64,000 bases of DNA from Pyxidicoccus caerfyrddinensis (lineage in GTDB: Bacteria > Myxococcota > Myxococcia > Myxococcales > Myxococcaceae): assembly GCF_010894405.1 (NCBI RefSeq), contig NZ_JAAIYA010000007.1, forward strand, positions 310,001 through 374,000, read 5' to 3'. Position numbers and translations under genes: made by a program. Shown here one piece after another: positions 7,764 to 16,415 of the stretch; the stretch's first letter is position 1; each line of letters starts with the position of its first letter. The notes beneath the pieces were generated by a model. The model saw nothing but the letters and a program-made list of their open reading frames with translations. It was not told where the DNA came from and ran no database searches.

Positions 7764-9128
7764 ATGACGCTGCCCATCTGCTTCATGGTCATGCCGTATG
7801 GCAAGAAGGAGACGAGCCTTCCCATCGGCCAGCAGCCTCGCGAGGTCGACTTCGACCGGCTGTGGACGCTCGCGCTCAAGCCGCTCCTCGAGCAACTGGG
7901 CTACACGGCCGTGCGCGCGGACCAGGATCTCGGAGCCTCCATCATCCGGGAGATGATCGAGCGGCTGGCCCTGTCCGACCTGGTGGTCGCGGACCTCAGC
8001 ATCCCCAACGCCAACGTCTTCTACGAGGTGGGCATCCGACACGCGGCGAAGAAGAAGGGCTGCGTGCTCATCGCCGCCGACTGGGCCCGCCCGCCCTTCG
8101 ACGTGGCGCAGATGCGCCGCGTGTCGTTCCCCCTGCCCGACGGCACCGTCCCCGACAGCGCCGTCCCCGCCATCCAGCAGGCGCTCCGGGAGAAGCTCCT
8201 CGAACTGCGTGACTCCGCCACGCCCTGCCACGAGCTGGCGGGGTTCCCCGAGCTCACCTTGGAGCGGAGCACGGCTTTCAAGGAGTACCTCCTGCAGCTC
8301 GCCGCCTTCGAGGAGAAGGTCAACGCCATCCGGTTGAACGTCGACTCCAAGGTCCGGGCACAGAAGAGTGAGGAGCTTGCCCAGCAGTACGTGGGCAGGC
8401 CCATGGGCACGCCCGTCGCGATGGAGCTGCTGCTGCTGCTTCGGGACTGCGCTCCGAAGAACTGGCAGCAGGTGGTCACCTTCATCGACGCCCTGCCACC
8501 CTCCATCCAGCAGCTCCCCCTGGTCCAGGAGCAGCGCAGCCTGGCCGTCTCGAAGCAGGGCGACCATGCAGCCGCCATCGCCGCGCTCGAGAGCCTCATC
8601 AAGCAGCATGGCGAGACGCCCGAGCGCAGGGGCCTGCTCGGAGGCCGGTGGAAGAAGCGCTACCAGGAGGCCATCAAGAACGCCGCCGGAGCGACGGCCA
8701 TGGCCCCCACCTTCCTGGCCGAGGCCATCAAGAACTACGAGCGCGGAATGTGGCTCGACCTGAACGAGTATTACTGCTCCTCCAACCTGCCCCGGCTGCT
8801 GCGGCTGAGGAACCGACAGGGAGACCAGGAGAAGGCCGCCCACATCGCCCACGGCGTCACGCTGGCCTGCGAACGCAAGCGCCAGGGCGGCACAGGGGAC
8901 GAGTGGCTCAAGCCGACCCTGCTGGGTGCCGCCTTCGATTCGGGAGATGTCGAGAAGGCACGAAGTCTGGCCGACGAGATCCGGGATGAGGGCGCCAAGG
9001 AGTGGCAGCTGGAATCGACCCTCTCGGACCTCGAGGTGGCGGTGGCGCTCCAGCCAGAGGGAGCCCCCCGGGCTGGGCTGACAGCGGTACTCAACGAGCT
9101 GAAGGCCCTGCTGCCTCCAAAGGCCTGA
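7764..9128 (+). CDS. NDT/TIR-like domain plus TRAFs-binding TPR protein (DUF4071-like)
   Basis: A 454-residue soluble protein. Residues 5-115 form a nucleoside-deoxyribosyltransferase/TIR-like domain: start strand PICFMVMPYGKKE, then LSDLVVADLSIPNANVFYEV, with Glu88 in the NVFYEVG motif as the likely catalytic residue. Residues about 250-440 form helical repeats with the pattern of the MAP3K TRAFs-binding (DUF4071) domain, including ETPERRGLLGGRWKKR and a later NYERGMWLDLNEYY segment. The ATG has GGAG 10 bp upstream. Its N-terminus is clearly paralogous to the protein at 10620, but there is no SLOG tail here. It probably makes or cleaves a nucleotide signal, with the TPRs as the sensing or oligomerising part; this is inferred. 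Confidence 0.7.
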   Translation: MTLPICFMVMPYGKKETSLPIGQQPREVDFDRLWTLALKPLLEQLGYTAVRADQDLGASIIREMIERLALSDLVVADLSIPNANVFYEVGIRHAAKKKGCVLIAADWARPPFDVAQMRRVSFPLPDGTVPDSAVPAIQQALREKLLELRDSATPCHELAGFPELTLERSTAFKEYLLQLAAFEEKVNAIRLNVDSKVRAQKSEELAQQYVGRPMGTPVAMELLLLLRDCAPKNWQQVVTFIDALPPSIQQLPLVQEQRSLAVSKQGDHAAAIAALESLIKQHGETPERRGLLGGRWKKRYQEAIKNAAGATAMAPTFLAEAIKNYERGMWLDLNEYYCSSNLPRLLRLRNRQGDQEKAAHIAHGVTLACERKRQGGTGDEWLKPTLLGAAFDSGDVEKARSLADEIRDEGAKEWQLESTLSDLEVAVALQPEGAPRAGLTAVLNELKALLPPKA

Positions 9129-9182
9129 CCCCGGCGGCGCCCACGGCACGCGCGCCGGGACCAGAACTCCTGGCGCCTGGCT

Positions 9183-9275
9183 CTACCGGGTCGGCCAGCT
9201 CCGAACGATGTCGGCCAGCTCCGGGGAGTTCCACTCCACGACCCGCATTCCCTTGATGAAGATCTTCTTGGCCAT
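9183..9275 (-). CDS. Possible 30-residue peptide or truncated gene start
   Basis: An antisense frame reads MAKKIFIKGMRVVEWNSPEL then ADIVRSWPTR and stops. A GGGGGG stretch sits about 5 bp upstream of its ATG. The alternating hydrophobic pattern looks coding-like, and the end coincides with a 13-bp duplication, suggesting a gene start truncated by a rearrangement. It does not resemble a family I can name. It may equally be chance. Confidence 0.25.
   Translation of the reverse strand: MAKKIFIKGMRVVEWNSPELADIVRSWPTR
9191..9223. repeat. Two 13-bp direct repeats, 20-bp period
   Basis: TCGGCCAGCTCCG occurs at 9191-9203 and again at 9211-9223. The pair lies between the TRAFs-TPR gene and the patatin gene and could be a regulator site or a duplication scar. 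Confidence 0.6.
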
Positions 9276-9435
9276 ACATTCCCCCCAGGGTTGGTCTCGA
9301 GTGCGGACCCACGAATGGTGCCACGGATTGGGTCAGCGGTTCAGTCAATTCGCTAACGATTGTCATTCCCATTCGTTCGGTCCATCGTTCGCGGGCTGCT
9401 GGAATCAGCCGAAACGCCGACAGGAGCAGGAACCG

Positions 9436-10620
9436 ATGCCAATGTCTCGATGGGGCCATCTGGAAGCAAGGTTCAAGGGTGCACCGCGTCCGAGGAAGAT
9501 CCTCTCGCTCGACGGAGGTGGCATTCGCGGCGTGCTCACGCTGGAAGTGCTCATCCGGATGGAGGAGTTGCTGGCGAAGGCGACTGGAGGGGGCGCGGCC
9601 TTCCGCCTGTGCGACTTCTTCGACTACATCGGAGGAACGAGCACCGGGGCCATCATCGCGGCGGGGCTGGCGAGGGGCATGAGCGCCCGGGACCTGCTCA
9701 CGTTCTACAAGCAGACCGGCCCGGCCATGTTCGACAAGTCGTTCATCCTGTTCCGGCTGCGCAATCTGTACGAGTCGAAGCCCCTGGCGGAGGAGCTGCA
9801 GAAGCAGTTCGGTGAGCACACGAATCTCTTCCCTGAAAACCTGCGCTGCCTGCTGCTCGTCGTCACCCGCAACGTCACGACCGATTCGCCGTGGCCCATC
9901 AGCAGCAACCCCGATGGGAAGTACAACGACCCTGCCCGTCCTGACTGCAACCTCAGGATCCCGCTCTGGCAGCTGGTCAGGGCCAGCACCGCCGCCCCCA
10001 TCTTTTTCGCGCCCGAGGTATTGCCCTGGGACAAGGACAACCCGGCGAAGACCTTCGTCTTCATGGACGGCGGACTGACGCCCTACAACAACCCGGCCTT
10101 CCTCCTGGTGCGCATGGCGACCCAGAAGCCCTACAACCTGAACTGGCGCAAGGGTGAGAAGAACCTGCTGGTGGTCTCCGTCGGCACGGGTGCGGCGCCG
10201 CAGCTCGATGCCGAGGTCTACTCGCCGGGCAAGAATGCCCTGTCGAACCTCGCCACCCTTCCCTCCGCCCTGATGTACGGGGCCCAGGTCGATCAGGACA
10301 TCAACTGTCGGACCCAGGGGCGCTGCGTCTACGGGGAGCCCATCGATCGTGAGCTGGGAGATCTGATTCCGCGCGACGAATCCGGGCATGAGATTCCCCT
10401 CACCCAGGACCTGGGGCGCGAGTTCCTCTACGCCCGCTACAACGTCGAGCTTGCCAGCAAGGCACTCAATGCCTGGGGGCTTGGTGACATCGACCCCAGC
10501 AAGGTCGGGAAGCTCGACTCGGTCGAAGCCATCGACGACCTCTGCCGTATCGGCCAACGGCTGGCGCAGGAGGTCAAGCTCGAACACTTCGGAACCTTCG
10601 TCGACTCCGGAGGCCATTGA
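9436..10620 (+). CDS. Patatin-like phospholipase
   Basis: A 394-residue patatin-family lipid acyl hydrolase. The oxyanion loop DGGGIRG is at 26-32, the nucleophile elbow G-T-S-T-G has Ser69, and the dyad aspartate is Asp211 in FMDGG, so all catalytic residues are present. Patatins cleave membrane phospholipids. Members such as CapV serve as membrane-destroying effectors in bacterial immune systems, typically with the same GTSTG elbow. The ATG at 9436 is preceded by AGGAG. An open frame extends upstream to 9208 but lacks a ribosome-binding site and is not conserved-looking. The stop TGA shares its A with the ATG of the next gene, so the two proteins are almost certainly made together and probably act together. 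Confidence 0.9.
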   Translation: MPMSRWGHLEARFKGAPRPRKILSLDGGGIRGVLTLEVLIRMEELLAKATGGGAAFRLCDFFDYIGGTSTGAIIAAGLARGMSARDLLTFYKQTGPAMFDKSFILFRLRNLYESKPLAEELQKQFGEHTNLFPENLRCLLLVVTRNVTTDSPWPISSNPDGKYNDPARPDCNLRIPLWQLVRASTAAPIFFAPEVLPWDKDNPAKTFVFMDGGLTPYNNPAFLLVRMATQKPYNLNWRKGEKNLLVVSVGTGAAPQLDAEVYSPGKNALSNLATLPSALMYGAQVDQDINCRTQGRCVYGEPIDRELGDLIPRDESGHEIPLTQDLGREFLYARYNVELASKALNAWGLGDIDPSKVGKLDSVEAIDDLCRIGQRLAQEVKLEHFGTFVDSGGH

Positions 10621-12578
10621 TGCGTTCGTTCATCATCCGCCCCTTCGGTGAGAAGAATGGCATCAACTTCGACATGATCGAGCGGGACCTGATTGCCCCC
10701 GCGCTGAAGGCGGCGGGATTCACCGGCGGGACGACCATCGACATCCTACGGGCGGGCAACATCCGCACGGACATGTTCCAGCGCCTGCTGACCGCCGACC
10801 TGGTCATCGCCGAGCTCTCCATCCACAACGCCAACGTCTTCTACGAGCTCGGCATCCGCCACGCGCTGCGCGACAAGCGGACATTCATGCTGCGCGCCAA
10901 TCTGGACAAGTTCCCCTTCGACCTGCAGACGGACCGTTACTTCGCCTATGACCACACCCGGCTCGCGGACAGCCTGCCGTTGCTGACCGAGGCGCTCCGT
11001 CAGACGAAGGCTTCGGAGGCCCAGGACAGTCCCATCTTCAAGGCGCTGCCCAGGCTCGCAGCGCAGGACCGCTCCCACTTCCTGGCGGTGCCACCTGACT
11101 TCCGCGAGGAAGTCGAGCGTGCCGTCGCTGACAACCAGGTGGGCGACCTCGGGCTGCTCGGGTCGGAGGTGCATGGGTTCGAATGGGAGAGTGAGGGCTT
11201 GCGCGTGGTCGGCCACGCCCTGTTCAATCTGAAGGCCTTCGATGGCGCCCGTGTCATGTGGGAAGCCGTCAGGGAACTCGATCAGCTGGACCTGCAGGCC
11301 AACCTCCTGCTCGGCACCATCTACCAGCGGTGGGGTGACCTGACGCGCTCCATGCAGGCGCTGAATCGTGTGCTCAACCGCGAAGGCGTGGACCGGAGCA
11401 GCCGAGCCGAGGCGTACGCACTGCTGGGGCGTAATGCCAAGACCCTCTGGAAGAAGGACTGGCGGCAGGCACCGAGCGACAAGCACCGCCAGCAGGCCCT
11501 GCGCTCCCCCCATCTGGACGAATCACTCAAGGCCTACGCAGAGGCCTTCGATGAAGACCTGAACCACTACTACTCAGGGCTCAATGCCTGCGCCATGCTG
11601 AACATCCAGGTTGAGCTGGCACAGGCCCATCCCGAGACGTGGGCCGAACGCTTCGAGGATGAGCACGAGGCGCAACGCGAGCTGTCCTCGCGGAGGCTCC
11701 GCCTCGAGAAGCTCCTGGCGGCGGTCGAACTCTCGCTGGGAGCCACGCTCAAGCAGCTCGAGCGGGAGAAGAAGACGGACATCTGGGCGCGAATCAGTGA
11801 GGCCGACCTATGCTCCCTGATCTCCAAGAAGCCCACCAGAGTCGCCAGTACCTATACAAGCGCACTCGCGGGAGCACCGGAGTTCGCCGCGGACTCAGTG
11901 AGGGACCAGCTCGAACTCTATGCGGAACTGAAAATCCTGGAGGGAAACGTCAAGGCCACCCTGGAGGTCCTGCCTGCCAGAAGTAAAGCAGAAGGGCCCG
12001 CGAAGACCGGACGCGTGCTCCTCTTCACGGGGCATGTGATCGACGCGCCTGGACGCGAGCATCCGCGCTTCCCACCCGATAAGGAAGGAGCGGCGCGACA
12101 GCGGATCCGTCAGGCCCTCGAGGGCGAGCTGAGGTTGGCAGGTGGCATTGCCTACGGGATTGCAGGCGGCGCGAGTGGAGGCGACATCCTCTTCCACGAA
12201 GCCTGCGAGGAGTTGGGCATCCCCACCCGGCTCTACCTCGCGCTCCCCAGGGAGCCATTCATCGAGGAGTCGGTTCAGCCCGCCGGCCCGCAGTGGGTGG
12301 AGCGCTTCAACCAGCTGTACCGAAAGCTTCCCAGGCGGGAGCTCGGCGAGTCGAAGGAGCTGCCGCGATGGCTGCGGGAGAAGCCCGACTACGGCATCTG
12401 GCAGCGCAACAACCTCTGGGAGCTGCACAACGCCCTGGCCGCGGGCAGCACGAATGTGACGCTCATCGCCTTGTGGAACGGCAAGAAAGGAGATGGGCCG
12501 GGCGGCACGGAGGACATGGTGAAGGTGGCAGAGGCGCGCGGTGCGAAGACCCTCATCATCGACACGAACACGCTCTAA
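10620..12578 (+). CDS. NDT/TIR-like, TRAFs-TPR and SLOG three-domain protein
   Basis: A 652-residue protein with three parts. Residues 1-110 are an NDT/TIR-like domain (MRSFIIRPFGEK, then DLVIAELSIHNANVFYELG with Glu76 as likely catalytic residue). Residues about 190-440 are TPR-type helices with the TRAFs-binding pattern (LLGTIYQRWGDL, then YAEAFDEDLNHYYSGLNACA). Residues 464-652 are a SLOG (LOG/Rossmann nucleotide-binding) domain with RVLLFTGHVIDA, AGGASGGD at 515-522 and a closing GTEDM segment. SLOG domains bind nucleotide-derived signals such as the cyclic ADP-ribose isomers of Thoeris. The ATG at 10620 overlaps the patatin stop by one base. The protein may sense or make a signal that licenses the patatin; this is inferred from domain logic. 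Confidence 0.75.
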   Translation: MRSFIIRPFGEKNGINFDMIERDLIAPALKAAGFTGGTTIDILRAGNIRTDMFQRLLTADLVIAELSIHNANVFYELGIRHALRDKRTFMLRANLDKFPFDLQTDRYFAYDHTRLADSLPLLTEALRQTKASEAQDSPIFKALPRLAAQDRSHFLAVPPDFREEVERAVADNQVGDLGLLGSEVHGFEWESEGLRVVGHALFNLKAFDGARVMWEAVRELDQLDLQANLLLGTIYQRWGDLTRSMQALNRVLNREGVDRSSRAEAYALLGRNAKTLWKKDWRQAPSDKHRQQALRSPHLDESLKAYAEAFDEDLNHYYSGLNACAMLNIQVELAQAHPETWAERFEDEHEAQRELSSRRLRLEKLLAAVELSLGATLKQLEREKKTDIWARISEADLCSLISKKPTRVASTYTSALAGAPEFAADSVRDQLELYAELKILEGNVKATLEVLPARSKAEGPAKTGRVLLFTGHVIDAPGREHPRFPPDKEGAARQRIRQALEGELRLAGGIAYGIAGGASGGDILFHEACEELGIPTRLYLALPREPFIEESVQPAGPQWVERFNQLYRKLPRRELGESKELPRWLREKPDYGIWQRNNLWELHNALAAGSTNVTLIALWNGKKGDGPGGTEDMVKVAEARGAKTLIIDTNTL

Positions 12579-12728
12579 TGCCCGCGCTCACTCCACGCCG
12601 CTAAAACCCGGAGGCCCCTCCTGTGCCTGCTTCCAAGGCCCCGGAGGATTCGGGTGCTGCCCCGTCGATTGAAACCCGATTCCGGCGCATGGTAGGACGG
12701 TGGGGCCGCGCGCTCCCGACCGAACACC

Positions 12729-15700
12729 ATGGAATCCCCCGGATCCGGACGACCTCGCCGGCGGTTGGCTCGAATCATCGCAGGCGTCCTCCTGGTTCTC
12801 GTTGCGACCCCTGTGCTCGTGCTGGTCGCCGCGGTGGCCGCCCTGCACAACCTCGACAGCCCCTGGCTGAAGCAGCGCATCGTCTCCCGGGTGGAAGCGG
12901 ACACGGGGGTTCGGCTGGACTACCAGGTGGCCCGGGTCGACGTGCTCTCGGGGCTGCGCCTGGAAGGGCTGGTGGTGCAGACCCCGCCGCCGTTCCAGGG
13001 CGTCGCGCCCGAGCTGCTGCGCGTCGGCAAGCTGGAGGCGCAGTGGTCGCCTGGCTCCCTGCTGAGCGGCCCCAACCTCGTCGAGCGGGTGGCCGTACGG
13101 GATGTGGCCTTCACCCTGGTGGCCGACGAGCAGGGCTCCACGTCCCTCACGGGCCTGGCGGGGCCGAAAGCCCCAGAGCCGACGCCCATGGAAGAGCCCC
13201 TCGGAGCCTCCCGGCAAGCCGCTGCGCTCCTGGCCTCCGCGCCTCCCGTCGGGAAGGTCGAAGTGTCGGGCGTGTCGTTGAGCTACGTCCGCACCCGCAA
13301 CGGTGAAGTGCTCGAGCGCTGGTCCCTGCGTGGGCTCGCAGTGGAAGTCGAAGCGAAGCATCATGACGACGGCTGGAAGCTCTTCGCGCAGCTGGGCAAG
13401 GTCGGCGCGCCGCTTCCACTGGAGCTGAGCCGTGAAGGCCCGGCCATTCCGCCGGCACTGGCCGCGCTGGAGCTGGCCCTCTCGGCGGAGGTGGGGGCGT
13501 CGGCCGCGCGCGCGCAGGTGGACCTCGATGTCGCGCGGCAGGACTTCGATTCGCGGTTCACGGTCCGCAAGCTGCTGCACGGCGCGGCCTCGGCGAAGTT
13601 CGATGGTGAGAAGCAGCACATCGCCCTCGAGCTGGACCGCACCACGCTGACCGACAGTGCTGAGGTGCAAGCGCAACTGGTGCTGCCGGATGCGGAGGAA
13701 GTGCCGCCCGTCCTGACGCGGGCCCTGGCGGAGGTGGACCTCGGACGGCTGCTGCAATGGGTCCCCGCCGATTTGCGTCCGTTCTCGGTCGAGCGCGGCA
13801 AGGTGCACCTGGGCGCCCGGGAGGTCACGCTCAGCGGAATGCCGCAGCTGGGAGCCCAGGGCAGGCTCGGGCTGGATGTCGACGTCGCGGAGCTCCTGCT
13901 CGTACAAGACGGGCTTCGGGTGGCACTCGGCGGTGGACGCGTCTCGCTGGTGGCGACTCCTGATTCCGAGAAGAGGCTGGCCGCTCAGCTCACGCTCGCG
14001 CTCACGGGGCTCGCTGTCGGTGGGCCCACCCCGCTTCGGGTTCCAAAGGCCTCCTTCGAGCTGAAGGGGCAGCAGCTGCGGACAGACCTGTCCTCCCCCA
14101 TCAGGGTCGCGGGGGAGGTCGCGCTGTCCGGAATGGTGGATGCACTCGACGTCCGCGCCTCCGGGCTCCGTGCGACGGCGCAGCGTCTGGGACTGCAGCT
14201 CCAGCTCTCACTGCCGAGTGAGCCGCCCTTCGCGCTGAAAGCGGACGTGCCCGTGGGGGCACTTCAGGTCGCCACGGCGGATGGACGCGAGGTGCTGAAG
14301 GGCCCCGTGCACGTGAAGCTCACCGCGTCGGAGGTGTTCCCCCAGATGGATGATCCTCGGCTCAGCCGTGGCCGCGTCCGGCTGGAGCTCGACGCGGGCA
14401 CGCTGCACGCGTCGCTGGATGCCACCAAGGGGACCGAAGACGTGGCGTACACCGTGGACGCCCAGACGCCGGACCTCGTCGCCGCCCGGCCCTTCATCCC
14501 CGAGTCGGTCGCCGCACGCGTTCCCTGGAAGCAGCTGGGCGTGAGCGTGGAATCCAAGGGCAGACTCGCGGCGCTCTTCTCCCCCTCGCCACGGCTGGAG
14601 CACCGGACGGAGCTGCGCCTGCAGCGGCCGGGCTGGGACGACGTGTCGGCCACCAGCGTCGCCGTCGTGGTGCGCTCGCAGGGGGATGCGTGGCGGCACA
14701 AGGGCGAGCTGGACCTTCAAGTCGAAGGGCTGCGCGCCGGTGCAATCGACGCCGGTCCTCAGCACCAGACGCTGACGCTGGACCTCGATCGCCGGAAGCC
14801 ATCGCTCCGACTTGGGCTCACCAGCCAGGCGGGACTGAAGCTGGCACTCGATGCCGCGCTGGCGTTCGACCGGAAGACCCGCGCGCTTCGCCTGGATGTG
14901 ACGAGCGACCTTCCGCCCATCGGAGCACTGTCACCGCTCCTGGCCAGGGCTCGGGTGCCCAAGGAGCTGGAGGCCTCGAAGCTCGCGCTGAACGTGGAGC
15001 TGCACGGCACGCTGCGCGGCGTGCTCACGGACATCGCCGCCGACGGAACCGCGAGCCTGGGCCCCACCCCACTGCGGACCGCCAGCTTCGAAGGAAAGGC
15101 GGTCGTGGGCGCGCAAGGCATCCGCTGGCGGCAGGATGCCCTGTCGGTCAACGTCCCCGCGATGCGTTGGCAGGTCGAGTCGCTCGTCGACGGGCCACGG
15201 CGAACCGTCCACAGCGACCTGACGCTGGAGAGGCTCAGCGTGGGCATGAGCGACCGCCGGGTGTCACTCACCGACGTGTCGAGCGCCACCACCGCCACCT
15301 TCACCGAGAAATTGGAAGCGGACGAAGTCGAGCTGAAACAACGCCTGAAGGTCCGCACGCTCGAACAGAAGCCGGTGCTGCCCTATCCGGTGCAGGACCT
15401 CGAGGGGTCGTTCTCCGTTCGCCGCAAGCCCAATGGCGTCATCCACGTCCCCGACCTGCAGCTGTCCATTGCCAGCACCAGCACCTCGCTGACGGCCCAG
15501 GGCCGGCTCGACCTCAGCGACGACCGGCGCCTCCTCGCGGTCCGGGGTGAGCTGGCGCAAGACCTGTCCAAGCTCGCGCAGCCCGGCCGCATCGAGAGCA
15601 GCGGCAAGGTCACGGCCAACTTCCAGGTGGCCTCGCCCGACCTGGTGGTCTTCCGCACCCTCTCCAACCTCCTCTTCCAGAACGTGAACCTGCGGATGCC

Positions 15701-16415
15701 CGACGCAGGAGTCGAGATCGACACGCTCGACGGCAGCGTGCCGCTGACCGAGAACGTGGAGCTCACCGAGGGACAGGTCCGGCTGCTGAGCGACATCGAC
15801 GTGAATCCGTACTCGATGCTTCGCTTCGCCGACCAGCACCCCCTGATCTCGCGCGGCGGCTTCATGTCGGTGGCCCGCATCATCACCCCGCGCATCTCCA
15901 TCGCGCCCCTGGCGGGCAACCTGTCCATCAACCAGAGCGTGGTCTCCATCAGCCAACTGGAGATGGGCGTGCGCGGTGGACGCATCACCGGACAGTGCGT
16001 GCTGGACTACCAGGGGAAGCACTCCACCCTGGAGGCCCACGTGCGGGCAACCGGCGTGCAGTCGTCCCGGGGCGAGCCCTTCGACGGCAATGCGGCCGTG
16101 GTCATCTCCGCCAAGGACCGCAGCGTCAACGGACGCGCGGAAATCCTGCGCATCGGCAACCGCCACCTGCTCGACCTGCTGGACCTCGAAGACCCTCACC
16201 ACGCCGACGCCGCCACCAACCGCGTCCGCTACGCGTTGAGCCTTGGCTACCCGGAGCACGTGCGGGTGAGCTTCAACAACGGCTTCGGCAGCCTGCGCAT
16301 CACCATGGGCGGTCTGGCCAGGCTGGTCAGCATCGACGAAATCCGGGGCATCTCCATGGGCCCCATCGTCGACCGTGCCATCAACTCCATGTCTCCTCCG
16401 GAGGCCGCGCCATGA
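12729..16415 (+). CDS. Giant AsmA/YdbH-like inner-membrane-anchored lipid-transport protein
   Basis: A 1228-residue protein with one N-terminal membrane span (about 12-38) and a very long periplasmic beta-rich body. The start resembles AsmA-family proteins (IVSRVEADTGVRLDYQVARV, then DVLSGLRLEGLVV). The C-terminal ~250 residues (LTEGQVRLLSDIDVNPY, then an SINQSVVSISQLEMG segment and LVSIDEIRGISMGPIVDRA) fit the YdbH end. In E. coli YdbH, together with TamB and YhdP, moves phospholipids from inner to outer membrane through a hydrophobic groove. The following gene encodes a YdbL-like lipoprotein and overlaps by 4 bp (ATGA), the same pairing as in E. coli. Confidence is high for the AsmA superfamily and good for the YdbH subgroup. 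Confidence 0.75.
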   Translation: MESPGSGRPRRRLARIIAGVLLVLVATPVLVLVAAVAALHNLDSPWLKQRIVSRVEADTGVRLDYQVARVDVLSGLRLEGLVVQTPPPFQGVAPELLRVGKLEAQWSPGSLLSGPNLVERVAVRDVAFTLVADEQGSTSLTGLAGPKAPEPTPMEEPLGASRQAAALLASAPPVGKVEVSGVSLSYVRTRNGEVLERWSLRGLAVEVEAKHHDDGWKLFAQLGKVGAPLPLELSREGPAIPPALAALELALSAEVGASAARAQVDLDVARQDFDSRFTVRKLLHGAASAKFDGEKQHIALELDRTTLTDSAEVQAQLVLPDAEEVPPVLTRALAEVDLGRLLQWVPADLRPFSVERGKVHLGAREVTLSGMPQLGAQGRLGLDVDVAELLLVQDGLRVALGGGRVSLVATPDSEKRLAAQLTLALTGLAVGGPTPLRVPKASFELKGQQLRTDLSSPIRVAGEVALSGMVDALDVRASGLRATAQRLGLQLQLSLPSEPPFALKADVPVGALQVATADGREVLKGPVHVKLTASEVFPQMDDPRLSRGRVRLELDAGTLHASLDATKGTEDVAYTVDAQTPDLVAARPFIPESVAARVPWKQLGVSVESKGRLAALFSPSPRLEHRTELRLQRPGWDDVSATSVAVVVRSQGDAWRHKGELDLQVEGLRAGAIDAGPQHQTLTLDLDRRKPSLRLGLTSQAGLKLALDAALAFDRKTRALRLDVTSDLPPIGALSPLLARARVPKELEASKLALNVELHGTLRGVLTDIAADGTASLGPTPLRTASFEGKAVVGAQGIRWRQDALSVNVPAMRWQVESLVDGPRRTVHSDLTLERLSVGMSDRRVSLTDVSSATTATFTEKLEADEVELKQRLKVRTLEQKPVLPYPVQDLEGSFSVRRKPNGVIHVPDLQLSIASTSTSLTAQGRLDLSDDRRLLAVRGELAQDLSKLAQPGRIESSGKVTANFQVASPDLVVFRTLSNLLFQNVNLRMPDAGVEIDTLDGSVPLTENVELTEGQVRLLSDIDVNPYSMLRFADQHPLISRGGFMSVARIITPRISIAPLAGNLSINQSVVSISQLEMGVRGGRITGQCVLDYQGKHSTLEAHVRATGVQSSRGEPFDGNAAVVISAKDRSVNGRAEILRIGNRHLLDLLDLEDPHHADAATNRVRYALSLGYPEHVRVSFNNGFGSLRITMGGLARLVSIDEIRGISMGPIVDRAINSMSPPEAAP

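Larger units (their letters stand above)
9129..9435. other. Intergenic region upstream of the patatin gene
   Basis: A hairpin (CCCGGCG 9130-9136 / CGCCGGG 9153-9159) right after the stop at 9128 could end the upstream transcript. From about 9335 to 9385 the sequence is clearly less GC-rich than its surroundings, which suggests a promoter for the patatin-SLOG pair. AGGAG at 9422-9426 is the ribosome-binding site for the ATG at 9436. The region also holds the small antisense frame and the 13-bp repeats. Confidence 0.4.

Noticed and set aside
9208-9435. N-terminal extension of the patatin frame
   Set aside because: No ribosome-binding site at 9208 and no protein-like pattern; the ATG at 9436 has AGGAG upstream and begins shortly before the conserved DGGGIRG.
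3697-12578. A standard CBASS operon
   Set aside because: Patatin and Cap12-like TIR occur in CBASS, but no CD-NTase (GS-X-DD motif), Cap2 or Cap3 gene is present in the region.
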